64,000 nucleotides of DNA from LMUY01 sp964247705 (GTDB taxonomy: Bacteria; Pseudomonadota; Alphaproteobacteria; Acetobacterales; Acetobacteraceae), in assembly GCA_964247705.1 (NCBI GenBank), contig CAXTVQ010000012.1, positions 12,263 to 76,262 of the forward strand. Direction: 5' to 3'. Below, in pieces: positions 7,585-16,554 of this stretch (positions are counted from its first letter, which is position 1; every line of letters begins with the position of its first letter). The notes under the pieces are model-generated. The model was given only the letters and a program-made list of their open reading frames with translations. It ran no database searches and was not told the DNA's origin. A program made the translations under genes and the position numbers.

Positions 7585-9099
7585 ATGCGCGCGTGGCGGT
7601 TCCTGGCCTGTGTTCCCTTGGCCCTCCTGCTGGGCGCATCTCCGGCCTCGGCGCAGAAATCGGCGAACACGTTGCGGATCGCGTGGCGCGACGCTGTGCC
7701 GAACGTGGACCCGTACTACAACCAGCTCCGCACCGGGCTCGTGCTGGCCCACCAGGCGTGGGACACACTGATCTACCGCGATCCGGACACGTTCCAGATC
7801 AAGCCGCTGCTCGCCACGTCCTGGACGCAGACCGATGACACCACCTGGGTGTTCGAGCTGCGACCGGGCGTGAAGTTCCACGACGGCAGCCCGTTCACCG
7901 CCGATGACGTTGTCTACACAATCAACGCCGCACTGACGGACAAGCAGGTCGCGGTGCCGTCCAACTACGCCTACCTCGCCGGAGCGGAGAAGATCGACGA
8001 CCTGCATGTGCGGGTGAAGCTGAAACGGATCTTCCCGGCCGCCCTCGAATACATGTCCATGACATTGCCGATCCTGCCCAAGGCATACCGCGAGCGCGTC
8101 GGGCCCGACGGTTTCAGCAAGGCTCCGGTGGGGACGGGGCCCTACAAGATCACCAAGGTCGACGGCGTGTCCGAGATCGACATGGAGCGCAACGACGATT
8201 ACTTCGACGGCCCCAAGGGCCACCCGGCCATCGCCAAGATCGTCATCCACGAGGTCGCTGACGCCACGACCGAGATCACCGACATCCTCTCCGGCCGGGC
8301 GGACTGGATCTGGCAGTTCAATCCCGACCAGTTCGAGAACATCAGCCGCGTCCCCACGCTGCAGGCGCTGCGCGCGGAAAGCATGCGCATCGGCTACCTG
8401 CAGATGGATGCGGCCGGCCGCACCGGGGCGGACAACCCGCTGACCAAGCTCAAGGTGCGCCAGGCGATCGCCCACGCCATCGACCGGGTGACGATCGCGC
8501 GCCAATTGGTGCAAGGCGGCAGCCGGGTGCTGGACGCCGCGTGCTATCCCACGCAGTTCGGCTGCGACCAGGCGGTGGCCACGAAATACGAATACGATCC
8601 GGACCTCGCGAAGAAGCTGCTGGCCGAGGCCGGTTATCCGGACGGGTTCGACACCGAGCTCGTGACCTACGTGCTGCCGCAATATAGCGGGGCGATCCAG
8701 AACTACCTCAAGGCAGTCGGCATCAACGCAAGGGTGAGCCAGCTTCAGGTGGGGGCCGTGGTGCAGCGCACGATCGCCGGGCAGAACCCGGTGACGTCGG
8801 GCACCTGGGGCAGCTACTCCATCAACGACGTGTCGGCCATCCTGCCGTTCTTCTTCGACGGCAACCCCAACGATTACGCGCGTGACCCCGATCTGCAGAA
8901 GATGGTCGCCGCCGGTGGCTCGACGACGGATCCGGACGAACGCCGCAAAGCCTATTCCGCGGCTTTGCGGCGGATCTCGGACCAAATGTATTGGCTGCCG
9001 CTGCACACCTACGTCACGACCTACGCGTTTTCCCGCCAACTGAACTTCAAGCCGTTCCCGGACGAGCTACCGCGCTTCTTCCTCGCCACCTGGAAGTAA
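7585..9099 (+). CDS. ABC transporter substrate-binding protein (SBP_bac_5)
   Basis: A 504-residue periplasmic binding protein of the dipeptide/oligopeptide/nickel family. The signal peptide ends in SPASA before QKSANTLRIAW. The family core follows: LATSWTQTDDTTWVFELRPG VKFHDG and FTADDVVYTINAAL, then KVRQAIAHAID in the second lobe. There is no lipobox cysteine, so it is expected to be free in the periplasm. It lies 3.4 kb from, and on the opposite strand to, the matching permease and ATPase genes (9881-13461), and is the most likely partner of that importer. The transported compound is unknown. Confidence 0.9.
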   Translation: MRAWRFLACVPLALLLGASPASAQKSANTLRIAWRDAVPNVDPYYNQLRTGLVLAHQAWDTLIYRDPDTFQIKPLLATSWTQTDDTTWVFELRPGVKFHDGSPFTADDVVYTINAALTDKQVAVPSNYAYLAGAEKIDDLHVRVKLKRIFPAALEYMSMTLPILPKAYRERVGPDGFSKAPVGTGPYKITKVDGVSEIDMERNDDYFDGPKGHPAIAKIVIHEVADATTEITDILSGRADWIWQFNPDQFENISRVPTLQALRAESMRIGYLQMDAAGRTGADNPLTKLKVRQAIAHAIDRVTIARQLVQGGSRVLDAACYPTQFGCDQAVATKYEYDPDLAKKLLAEAGYPDGFDTELVTYVLPQYSGAIQNYLKAVGINARVSQLQVGAVVQRTIAGQNPVTSGTWGSYSINDVSAILPFFFDGNPNDYARDPDLQKMVAAGGSTTDPDERRKAYSAALRRISDQMYWLPLHTYVTTYAFSRQLNFKPFPDELPRFFLATWK

Positions 9100-9210
9100 A
9101 TACGGCCGATGATGTTTGTCGTGGTGGAGCAACGAGGCCTGCATCCGCCACGCAATCTGGCCGTATAGCCAATGCGAACCGCCTTTGTCCCTGCGCACTT
9201 GAATAACACC

Positions 9211-9277
9211 CCTCGTTGAGTGGTCCCAGTGCTGGCGGCCAAGCGGGCGTTGCTGTCTCCATCACACCCCAACGAGG
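9211..9277 (+). promoter_or_regulatory. 5'-UTR inverted repeat covering the fasciclin gene SD
   Basis: CCTCGTTG (9211-9218) and CAACGAGG (9270-9277) are perfect 8-bp complements 51 nt apart. The right arm contains the GAGG (9274-9277) that is the apparent Shine-Dalgarno of the fasciclin gene, 9 nt before its ATG. Pairing would hide the ribosome-binding site. The rest of 9100-9286 shows no gene. Confidence 0.35.
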
Positions 9278-9286
9278 TCTCGGATC

Positions 9287-9841
9287 ATGCGTATCAACAC
9301 ACGTGCCGCTCTGCTTGCCTTGGGCGTCGCCGCCGCCTCCGTGCCTGCATTCGCGCTGACCGATCCCAAGGTCGGCGGTGCTGCGATGTACCCGACCAAG
9401 GACATCGTCGACAACGCGGTGAACTCCAAGGACCACACCACGCTCGTTGCCGCCGTCAAGGCGGCGGGCCTGGTCGACACGCTCAAGAGCCCGGGCCCGT
9501 TCACCGTGTTCGCGCCGACCAACGAGGCCTTCCAGAAGCTGCCGCCCGGCACGGTGGACACGCTGCTGAAGCCGGAGAACAAGGCGGCGCTGACGAAGGT
9601 GCTGACGTATCATGTCGTTGCTGGCCGTATCACCGGCGCTGACCTGGCGAAGATGATCCGCGACGGCCATGGCTCGGCCACGCTGACCACGGTGGCCGGC
9701 GAGACGCTGACCGCGAAGATGGCCGGCAAAGGCATCACGCTGACGGACGAGAAGGGTGACGTGGCGCACGTTACGATCGCCAACGTGTATCAGTCGAACG
9801 GCGTGATCCACGTGATCGACACGGTGCTGCTGCCGAGCTGA
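9287..9841 (+). CDS. Secreted fasciclin (FAS1) domain protein
   Basis: A 184-residue exported protein with a signal peptide (MRINTRAALLALGVAAASVPAFA) and a single FAS1 domain at about residues 38-183. The two conserved FAS1 blocks are present: H1 as PFTVFAPTNEAFQKLP and H2 as NGVIHVIDTVLLP. The central YH motif is VLTYHVVAG. Single-domain bacterial fasciclins are extracellular or periplasmic and are linked to adhesion, but the role here is unknown. It is monocistronic, with a hairpin terminator after the stop. Confidence 0.92.
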   Translation: MRINTRAALLALGVAAASVPAFALTDPKVGGAAMYPTKDIVDNAVNSKDHTTLVAAVKAAGLVDTLKSPGPFTVFAPTNEAFQKLPPGTVDTLLKPENKAALTKVLTYHVVAGRITGADLAKMIRDGHGSATLTTVAGETLTAKMAGKGITLTDEKGDVAHVTIANVYQSNGVIHVIDTVLLPS

Positions 9842-9846
9842 ACTCC

Positions 9847-9884
9847 GAACTCCTCTCCCTCACACGGGAGGGGAGTTCTCTCAT
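9847..9884. terminator. Bidirectional hairpin terminator
   Basis: GAACTCCTCTCCC (9847-9859) and GGGAGGGGAGTTC (9866-9878) form a 13-bp stem with one G-U pair and a 6-nt loop. It is between the convergent fasciclin gene and the ABC ATPase gene and is followed by TCTCATT on the plus strand. Its core resembles the GC-rich repeat family described elsewhere in this window. Confidence 0.6.
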
Positions 9885-10816
9885 TCCGCTGCCAGCAGGC
9901 ACTCCGCCATCCGGCCTTCCCGCTCGACCGCTTCCGGCGTCTGTGTGTCGCACCGCCCTGGGATCATCACCGGGCAGCGCGGATGAAAGCGGCAACCCCC
10001 TGGGATGTTGGACGGGTCGGGTATCGCCTCCCCCAAGCCCACATCCGGCAGCCCCAAGCCCGGCTCGGCCGTGAGCACCGAGGCGAGCAGCGCCCGCGTG
10101 TAGGGGTGTTGCGCGTCGGCGAACAGCCGCTCCGCCGGGGCCCGTTCGACGATGCGGCCGAGGTACATCACCGCCACCGTGTCCGCCACGTGCTGCACGA
10201 CGGCCAGGTTATGGCTGATGAACACCACGGTCAGCCGCAACTCCCGCCGCAGCTCCATCAGCAGGTTCAAGATCTGCGCCTGCACCGAGACGTCGAGCGC
10301 GCTGGTGGGCTCGTCGCACACCACCACGCGGGGCCGCAGCACCAGGGCCCGCGCGATCGCCACGCGTTGCCGCTGCCCGCCGGACAGTTCCGCGGGGTAG
10401 CGGGCGGCAAGGTCGGCGCCGAGCCCGACCCGGGCCAGCATCTCCAAAACTTTGGCATCCCGACCGGTCTCCCCCTGTACTTCGAGCGGCAGGGCCACGA
10501 TGTCGCGCACCCGGCGGCGCGGGTTGAGCGAGGATAGCGGATCCTGGAACACCGGCTGCACCAGGCGCGCCCGCTCCCGCCGGCCGAGGGTGGCAACCGG
10601 TGCGCCGAACAACCGGATCTCGCCGGCATCGGGCGCTGCCAGGCCCAGCAGCAACCGCGCCAAGCTCGACTTGCCGCAGCCCGACTCGCCGACGATGCCG
10701 AGCACCGCGCCCTCCGGAACCGCGAGCGAGACCCGGTCCACCGCGACCAAATGGTGGCCACGGCTGCGGTAGGCGAGCGAGACGTCGCGGGCCTCGACAG
10801 CGATCACAGCAGACAC
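9881..10816 (-). CDS. Dipeptide/oligopeptide ABC transporter ATPase, DppF-like
   Basis: A 311-residue ABC ATPase. Walker A is GESGCGKSS, the signature LSGGQRQRVAIARAL, Walker B VVVCDEPTSALD, and the H-loop FISHN. The C-terminal GCRFHPRCP segment is the oligopeptide/dipeptide ATPase extension. This is the last gene of a four-gene minus-strand operon (permease, permease, ATPase, ATPase), and its start overlaps the end of the preceding ATPase by 13 nt. It energises import together with the other ATPase; the substrate class is short peptides or related solutes. Confidence 0.92.
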   Translation of the reverse strand: MSAVIAVEARDVSLAYRSRGHHLVAVDRVSLAVPEGAVLGIVGESGCGKSSLARLLLGLAAPDAGEIRLFGAPVATLGRRERARLVQPVFQDPLSSLNPRRRVRDIVALPLEVQGETGRDAKVLEMLARVGLGADLAARYPAELSGGQRQRVAIARALVLRPRVVVCDEPTSALDVSVQAQILNLLMELRRELRLTVVFISHNLAVVQHVADTVAVMYLGRIVERAPAERLFADAQHPYTRALLASVLTAEPGLGLPDVGLGEAIPDPSNIPGGCRFHPRCPVMIPGRCDTQTPEAVEREGRMAECLLAAE

Positions 10817-11745
10817 GCGTAGTGATGGCCGGGTTCGGCGGTGCGCAGCGGCACCGGTCCGGCGCAGTCCGGCATCGCGTGGGGGCAGCGGTCGCGGAAC
10901 GCACAGCCGGTAAAGGCGGGGGCGAGGCGCGGCACCAGGCCGGGGATGCTGCCGAGCGGTTCGCCACGCCGGGTGCGGGCCGGGTCGGGGACGCTGGCAA
11001 GCAGGCCGCGCGTGTAAGGGTGGGCCGGGCGCGCAAACAGGGCCGCCGCGGGTGCACTCTCCACGACTGCGCCGGCATACATTACGGACACCTGGTCAGC
11101 CACGCGCGCGACGACGCCGAGGTCATGTGTGATCAGCAGCATCGCCAGCCCGAGTTCGGCCTGCAACCCGGCCAGCAGGCGCAGGATCTGTGCCTGCACT
11201 GTCACATCCAGCGCCGTGGTCGGCTCGTCCGCCACCAGCACCTGGGGGCTGCACATCAGCGCCATCGCGATCATCACCCGTTGCCGCAACCCGCCAGAGA
11301 GCTGGTGCGGAAACTGTCCCATCCGGTCGCCGGCGGCCGCAATCCCGACCCGGCGCAACACGTCGGCCGCCCGGTCTACCGCCGCGCGCTGGCCGCCGGG
11401 GCGGTGCTTGCGCCAGGCTTCCGTCAGTTGCGAGCCGATGGTGTAGGCCGGGTTGAGGCTGGTCATCGGCTCCTGGAAGATCATCGCGATCTTGTCGCCG
11501 CGCAGCCGGGCCAGGGCGCGCCCGGTTGGCATCGGCGCACCCGCGAACCGCAGCGACCCGGCGGCGCGCGCTCCCCGCGGCAGCAGGCCCATGATGGAGA
11601 GCGCCGTCAGCGACTTGCCGGACCCCGACTCGCCCACCACGCAATGGGTCTGTCCGGGATGCAGCGCCAATGAGACGCCTCGGACCGGCTCGGTGGCGGG
11701 AAAGCGGACGTGGAGGTCGTGCACCTCCAGCACCGGACCGCTCAC
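10804..11745 (-). CDS. Dipeptide/oligopeptide ABC transporter ATPase, DppD-like
   Basis: A 313-residue ABC ATPase starting with GTG at 11745 in a GTGA overlap with the stop of the permease gene upstream. Walker A is GESGSGKSL, the signature LSGGLRQRVMIAMAL, Walker B VLVADEPTTALD. The C-terminus carries the GCAFRDRCPHAMPDC cysteine segment of the peptide-ABC ATPases. The frame is open further upstream, but that part is only the permease gene in another frame. It pairs with the DppF-like ATPase as a heterodimer. Confidence 0.92.
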   Translation of the reverse strand: MSGPVLEVHDLHVRFPATEPVRGVSLALHPGQTHCVVGESGSGKSLTALSIMGLLPRGARAAGSLRFAGAPMPTGRALARLRGDKIAMIFQEPMTSLNPAYTIGSQLTEAWRKHRPGGQRAAVDRAADVLRRVGIAAAGDRMGQFPHQLSGGLRQRVMIAMALMCSPQVLVADEPTTALDVTVQAQILRLLAGLQAELGLAMLLITHDLGVVARVADQVSVMYAGAVVESAPAAALFARPAHPYTRGLLASVPDPARTRRGEPLGSIPGLVPRLAPAFTGCAFRDRCPHAMPDCAGPVPLRTAEPGHHYACLL

Positions 11746-12539
11746 GCCCGGCGCAGCCCGTCGCCGAGCAGGTTGATGCCCATCACCAGCACGAATAGCG
11801 CGAGCCCGGGGACGGTGATCACCCAGGGTGAGAAAAACATGTAGTCCCGTCCCTCGGCGATCATCAGCCCCCAGGAGGGCAGCGGCGGCGGCACGCCCAG
11901 GCCGAGGAAGGAGAGCACCGCCTCCAGCAGGATCGCCAGCGCTGCCTCGAGGGTCGCCACGATCACCAGGGCGGGGGCGATGTTGGGCAGCACCTCCCGC
12001 AGCAGGATATGCGGCAACCCGGCGCCGGCCGCACGCGCCGCGGCGATGTAGTCGAGCGTGCGCACCTGCATCGTGGTGGTGCGCGCGACGACGGCGAACC
12101 GGTCCCACAACAGCAGCCCGAGCGTCAGCACGACCACGGTGAGCGAACTGCCGACCAGCGCCACCGCCGTCAACGCCACCAGGATGATCGGGATGGCGAG
12201 GCGGCAGGTGATGGCGAACATCACCACCTCGTCCACCACGCCGCCGAAGAAGCCGCCGACCATGCCGAGCGCCAGGCCGATCGCGCCCGACACCAGCACC
12301 GTCACAGCCCCGATCAGCAGCGAGATGCGCGACCCGGCCACCAGCCGCGCCAGGTAGTCGCGGCCCAACTGGTCGGTGCCGAGCCAGTGCGCGGGGGAGC
12401 CGCCCTCCATCCAGGCAGGCGGGACCAGGCGCTGCGACAAGTCCTGCGTATAGGGGTCATGCGGCACCAGCGAAGGGCCGAACGCGGCGGTGGCGAGGGC
12501 GAACAGCAGGATAGCCAGGCCGAGATACTTCGCGACCAC
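11742..12539 (-). CDS. Dipeptide-type ABC transporter permease, DppC-like
   Basis: A 265-residue inner-membrane permease. It has a short cytoplasmic start, a first helix (LGLAILLFALATAAFGPSL) and the family block HWLGTDQLGRDYLARLV at about residues 50-70. About five further helices follow, with the ATPase-contacting loop YIAAARAAGAGLPHILLREVLPN at about residue 165. It is the second permease of the operon, 4 nt after the first. Confidence 0.9.
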   Translation of the reverse strand: MVAKYLGLAILLFALATAAFGPSLVPHDPYTQDLSQRLVPPAWMEGGSPAHWLGTDQLGRDYLARLVAGSRISLLIGAVTVLVSGAIGLALGMVGGFFGGVVDEVVMFAITCRLAIPIILVALTAVALVGSSLTVVVLTLGLLLWDRFAVVARTTTMQVRTLDYIAAARAAGAGLPHILLREVLPNIAPALVIVATLEAALAILLEAVLSFLGLGVPPPLPSWGLMIAEGRDYMFFSPWVITVPGLALFVLVMGINLLGDGLRRA

Positions 12540-12543
12540 GCGG

Positions 12544-13461
12544 TCAGGCCGTGCGCAGCCGCGGGTCGAGCACGGCGTTCAGCAGGTCCGCCGCGAGCGT
12601 CAGGCCGATGTAGAGCACGGCCAGGATGAGCACGACCGCCTGCACCACGGGGAAGTCGTTCTTGCTGATGCTTTCCCATGCCAGGTAGCCAAGGCCCGGC
12701 AGGTTGAACACGGCTTCCACCACGATCGAACCGCCCAGCATGAAGCCGAGCTGCACCGCGGTGATCGCCACCAGCGGCATCGCGGCATTGCGCAGCGCGT
12801 GCTTGCCCACGATGCTGAGCCGGCCCAGCCCCTTCGCGCGGGCGGTGCGGATGTAGTCGGCGCGCAGGGCGTCCACCATGCCGCTGCGGGTCAGCCGCAT
12901 CATGGCGGGGATGGCGGAGAAGGCGAGGGTGATGGCGGGCAGCACATAGCCGGTCCAGTCGTCCAGCCCGTTGATCGGCAGCCAGCCGAGATCGAGCCCC
13001 AGCCAGATGATCAGCAGCAACCCAAGCCAGAAGGACGGGATGGCCTGGCCGAACAGGGCGACCAGCATGAGCAGCCGGTCGAGCAAGGTGCCCTCCGCCA
13101 CCGCCGCCATGATGCCGAGCGGGACGGCGACCAGCAGGGCCACGGCGAGGCCGCAGATCCCGAGGGTGAGCGTGACCGGCAGGCGCTGGCGGACGAGCTC
13201 GCCCACAGGTTCGCGGTAGAGGAAGGAACGGCCGAAATCCCCCGTGGCGGCGGCCTCCGCCCAATGCAGGAACTGCTCGGGCAAAGGACGGTCCAGCCCA
13301 TTGGTGCGGCGGATGGTCTCGATGTCGGCGGCACTCGCCTGCGGGCCGGCGATGGCGACTGCGACGTCTCCGGACAGGCGGGTGAGCGCGAAGGCCACGA
13401 TCAACACGGTCATGCAGACAAGGATGGCCAGGACCAGCCGGCGGAGCAGGAGACGAACCAT
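12544..13461 (-). CDS. Dipeptide-type ABC transporter permease, DppB-like
   Basis: A 305-residue inner-membrane permease and first gene of the importer operon. The N-terminal helix (RRLVLAILVCMTVLIVAFAL) and periplasmic loop with IRRTNGLDRPLPEQFLHW are typical of DppB/OppB. The EAA-like cytoplasmic loop is YIRTARAKGLGRLSIVGKHALRN. It is divergent from the M23 gene, so the promoter must lie in 13462-13529, a 68-bp spacer in which I see no distinct boxes. Confidence 0.9.
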   Translation of the reverse strand: MVRLLLRRLVLAILVCMTVLIVAFALTRLSGDVAVAIAGPQASAADIETIRRTNGLDRPLPEQFLHWAEAAATGDFGRSFLYREPVGELVRQRLPVTLTLGICGLAVALLVAVPLGIMAAVAEGTLLDRLLMLVALFGQAIPSFWLGLLLIIWLGLDLGWLPINGLDDWTGYVLPAITLAFSAIPAMMRLTRSGMVDALRADYIRTARAKGLGRLSIVGKHALRNAAMPLVAITAVQLGFMLGGSIVVEAVFNLPGLGYLAWESISKNDFPVVQAVVLILAVLYIGLTLAADLLNAVLDPRLRTA

Positions 13462-13529
13462 GGTGGAAGGCTAGGGGATCGGGGCGGACGGTGCACGCGC
13501 TAAGGACGAGGCCGTGCTAAGAGTGCCGT

Positions 13530-14000
13530 ATGCGGTCGCTCGCTCGCGCAGTCCCCCTCGTGATCCTTCCCGTCGCGGCCCTGGCCCAACCCTTGCTGCA
13601 GCCGCCAGTCTCACCGGCCTGCGTATCGTCGCCGTTCGGATGGCGGCATGCAGTAGGGCCGCACGCGCCGGCGGGGTTCCACAACGGCATCGACCTGCCG
13701 GCGCCCGCCGGCGCGTTGGTGCACGCCGCGGCTGCCGGGACGGTGCTGGTGATCAAGCGGCAGGGGCTTGGCGGCGTCACCGTCCATCTTGGCCACCCCG
13801 GCGGCTTGACGACGCTCTACGCCCACCTGGGCAACCTCGTGCCGGCGATTGCGGAGGGCAAACACACCGTCGTCGCCGGCGAGCCGCTCGGCCACGTTGC
13901 GCGGACCGGGGTCACGTATGGCACGCACGTGTTCTTCGCCGTGTTGGCAGACGGGGCGGTGGACCCGTTGGACTACCTACCGACGCTGCCGCACTGCTAA
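13530..14000 (+). CDS. M23/LytM-domain protein, one zinc ligand missing
   Basis: A 156-residue exported protein with signal peptide MRSLARAVPLVILPVAALA. The LytM-like domain has H51 and D55 in FHNGIDLPAP and H99 in YAHLG. In the last motif GTHVFF the first histidine (H133) is kept, but position 135, normally the zinc-binding histidine of HxH, is phenylalanine. The protein may therefore be a non-catalytic LytM domain, like those that activate amidases, rather than a working peptidoglycan peptidase. Its last 4 nt overlap the convergent hemY stop. Confidence 0.8.
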   Translation: MRSLARAVPLVILPVAALAQPLLQPPVSPACVSSPFGWRHAVGPHAPAGFHNGIDLPAPAGALVHAAAAGTVLVIKRQGLGGVTVHLGHPGGLTTLYAHLGNLVPAIAEGKHTVVAGEPLGHVARTGVTYGTHVFFAVLADGAVDPLDYLPTLPHC

Positions 14001-15286
14001 GGCAGGATCGCGAACCCGGTATCCGCCCCGATAAGGTTCTGTTGGCCACTGCGGCTGGCATGCGAGCCCCACGTGATCCGGCCTGCCTCGCCGCATTGGT
14101 TGCAAACCGCCCGCCATTCGGGCTGTGGCGTGCCGCAGGCGTCGCATTGCCAGTGCGCGTCGGGCTCGGCGGTCGTGGCGCGGCGGAGCAGGTCCGCGGC
14201 CCCGGCCGGATCGTCCTCGCGATTGGCGATCGTGGCCAGCAGCAGCCATACGCGCCGCTCGCCAAGCCCGGCATCCCGTGCGGATTCAGCGAACCGTTTG
14301 GCCTGCGGCAGGTTGCCGGAGTCGAGCGCCGCCTGCGCGCGGAGGAACAGGCTTTCCGGATGGGTCGGGTTCGCCGCCGTCAACCACTCGGCCCGCCCCT
14401 CGCGGGACATGAAGCCACCGCCCTCCATGGCGGCAGCGCCGATCGCCGGATGGGGGTTCTTGCTCCAGCTCACGCGGTAGACGTCCTGCGCACGTTTGTC
14501 GCGCCCGGCCTCGCGCAGACGGCGGGCATAGGCGAGTGCCGCTGGCGTGAAACCCGGGTCCGACCGCCAGGCCTGGTGCGCCAGGCGCCTTGCCTGGGTG
14601 GCATCCGCTTCCTGCTCGGCTGCGGCGGTGCCGATGGCGGCGACGGGCGTGCCCTTGCCGGCCAGTGACAACGCTTCCTTCCAAGACCCGGCACGGATCG
14701 CGAGCCGCTCCTGCTCGGCCCGTAGCCAGGGCGCGTTTGGATTGACCTCCCGCGCCTGCCGGGCCAGCGCCGTCGCGGCATCCCAGTCGCCGCGTGCAAC
14801 TGCGCCTTGATATAGCCCACGCAGGCCAAGGAACCCGGCGTCCTTGCGTGCGGCCAGCTTGTCGAACGCCTCGTCCGCCTTCTCCGTGTCACCACCGAGC
14901 CGCGCCGCGTATGCGGCGAGCAACAGCGTCTGCGGCGTGTCGCCCAGCAAGCGGCGGCCACGTTGCGCCTCGCTGCGGGCCGCATCCGGATCGCCACCGG
15001 CGAGTGCGAGAAGGGTGCGGGTGACGGCGACATCGCCGCGCTTGCGGTCGCGCTCCCGCCGCAGCCGGCGCGAGCGGCCCGGCAGGCGAAGCAATCCGAC
15101 CAGCAGGCCGAACAGGATGTAAAGCACCACGACGAAGACGACCGCCGCCAGCAGCGCCAGCGAGGTCGGCGCCGTCATGGTGACGGTGCCGACGCCGACG
15201 GTGACGGTTCCGGGCAGGTCCATCAGCCACCAGCCGAATGCGACCAGGATGATCGCGACGACGAGGAACCGGAGTGTTGCGCTCAT
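13997..15286 (-). CDS. hemY: HemY-type TPR protein of the haem gene cluster
   Basis: A 429-residue inner-membrane protein. Two N-terminal helices (LRFLVVAIILVAFGWWLMDL and LALLAAVVFVVVLYILFG) are followed by a positively charged segment and tetratricopeptide-like repeats to about residue 350. The C-terminus has a CxxC-x10-CxxC pair (CDACG and CNQCG), likely a small zinc ribbon. The start at 15286 is in a TGATG overlap with the mitofilin gene. In proteobacteria this family is encoded with hemC/hemD; its role in late haem synthesis is not settled. It is unrelated to the protoporphyrinogen oxidase also called HemY. Confidence 0.85.
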   Translation of the reverse strand: MSATLRFLVVAIILVAFGWWLMDLPGTVTVGVGTVTMTAPTSLALLAAVVFVVVLYILFGLLVGLLRLPGRSRRLRRERDRKRGDVAVTRTLLALAGGDPDAARSEAQRGRRLLGDTPQTLLLAAYAARLGGDTEKADEAFDKLAARKDAGFLGLRGLYQGAVARGDWDAATALARQAREVNPNAPWLRAEQERLAIRAGSWKEALSLAGKGTPVAAIGTAAAEQEADATQARRLAHQAWRSDPGFTPAALAYARRLREAGRDKRAQDVYRVSWSKNPHPAIGAAAMEGGGFMSREGRAEWLTAANPTHPESLFLRAQAALDSGNLPQAKRFAESARDAGLGERRVWLLLATIANREDDPAGAADLLRRATTAEPDAHWQCDACGTPQPEWRAVCNQCGEAGRITWGSHASRSGQQNLIGADTGFAILP

Positions 15287-16554
15287 CAGCCGCGCGCCGC
15301 CGAAATCAGGGCCGCACGGGCGTCGAGCAAGGATTGGGCCTGCGCCCGCCACGGCGCCATCGCCTGTGCCGCCGGCCCGGCCAACCCGTCGAGCGCTGCC
15401 ACCGCCGCCGCGACATCACCCGCATCGAGCTGCTGCTTGGCGGAGTCCAGCACGCCCGAGACGGCGTCCCCCACGATCACGCGGCTTCCCTCGCGCACGA
15501 CCAGGCCCGACTGTGCCCGGTCCCACAGCCGCGACAGGAAGGGCTGCGTGTCCGCGTAGGGCTGGCCGGCCTTCCGCGCCGCGGCTGCCGCCTGGTCGAA
15601 GGACAGGCGTAGATCGGCCTCGGTCGGCGCCGGCTTGGTTGCGAACTGCGCCAGGGCAGGGGGTGCGTTCGGTATCGCGCCAAGCGGCCGGCCAGCGGCC
15701 AGCGCGCCGGATGCGGCCTGCAACTGGGCCAGCCGGCCCTGTCGGGCGTCGATGGCGCCGATCTGGCCAGCCGCCTTGGCCGCCGCGTCAAGCCGGGTGC
15801 CGACGCTGGCCAATTGATCGTTGAGCTTGGCGACGTCGGCCTTCTCCTGATCCGCCAGCTTGCCGATATCGGCGGCCTCCTGGTCGTTCACCTTGCCGAC
15901 GGCGTCCTTCAGCTCCTGCTGTGCCCGGCCGAAATCGGTCTGCTCCTGCGTGCCGAGCAGCGTTTGGCGTGCGGCGATCCCGTCCACGCGGCCGGCCAAA
16001 GCTGCGATCTCGTCATGTCCGGCCTGGTCCAACTGCGCCACCGGGGCAGGCTTGTTCTCAAGCGCCGTCAGCCGCTGCTCGAGCGGCCGCAAGTTGGGCG
16101 GCGGCGGAGGCGGCGGTGGAGGTTGCGGCACCGGACGCGCCTCGAGCGAGGCCGTGCGCTGGTTGAGCGAGTCGAGCTTGTTCTGCAGTTGGGCGAGTTG
16201 GTCAGCCGATGCGCCGTTCGTTTGCAGGACATAGATAGCGCCCGCAATCAGCGCGATGACCAGGATGGCGATCGCGATCAGGTACGGAGTACGGCTGGAG
16301 CCGTCCGGCGGCGGATTACCGGACGGCGGGATCGATGCGGACGCGCTGCCGGAAAAGGGCGGCGTCGCCGGCTTGGCAGTGGCGGCCGTGGGTGTGCCGG
16401 TTGGCCGGGACGGTACGCTGCCGCTCGGGACCGGACTGCCGATTGGCGCGTTGCCAGGCCGGGCCGGTGGCGGAGGTCCCTTTGCGCCGGTGGTCGCCGT
16501 TTGGGGAGTTGGCTTCACCGGTTCATTTGCCGGCTTCGGAGCGTCATCGGTCAT
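15286..16554 (-). CDS. Mitofilin (Mic60) family inner-membrane protein
   Basis: A 422-residue protein. It has a proline/alanine/glycine-rich N-terminus of about 90 residues and one transmembrane helix (LIAIAILVIALIAGAIYVL) at about 95-115. A long heptad-like coiled coil follows (QLAQLQNKLDSLNQRTASLE, then a proline run, then more coil to about 270), and a C-terminal alpha-helical mitofilin-like domain. This architecture, and the place between hemD and hemY, match alphaproteobacterial Mic60, the bacterial relative of the mitochondrial crista-junction protein. It starts at 16554 in an ATGA overlap with hemD. It probably shapes or tethers the inner membrane. Confidence 0.82.
   Translation of the reverse strand: MTDDAPKPANEPVKPTPQTATTGAKGPPPPARPGNAPIGSPVPSGSVPSRPTGTPTAATAKPATPPFSGSASASIPPSGNPPPDGSSRTPYLIAIAILVIALIAGAIYVLQTNGASADQLAQLQNKLDSLNQRTASLEARPVPQPPPPPPPPPNLRPLEQRLTALENKPAPVAQLDQAGHDEIAALAGRVDGIAARQTLLGTQEQTDFGRAQQELKDAVGKVNDQEAADIGKLADQEKADVAKLNDQLASVGTRLDAAAKAAGQIGAIDARQGRLAQLQAASGALAAGRPLGAIPNAPPALAQFATKPAPTEADLRLSFDQAAAAARKAGQPYADTQPFLSRLWDRAQSGLVVREGSRVIVGDAVSGVLDSAKQQLDAGDVAAAVAALDGLAGPAAQAMAPWRAQAQSLLDARAALISAARG

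Noticed and set aside
16080..16140. Run of proline codons in the mitofilin gene taken for a tandem repeat
   Set aside because: It is a simple proline linker between coiled-coil parts, not a repeat array or CRISPR.
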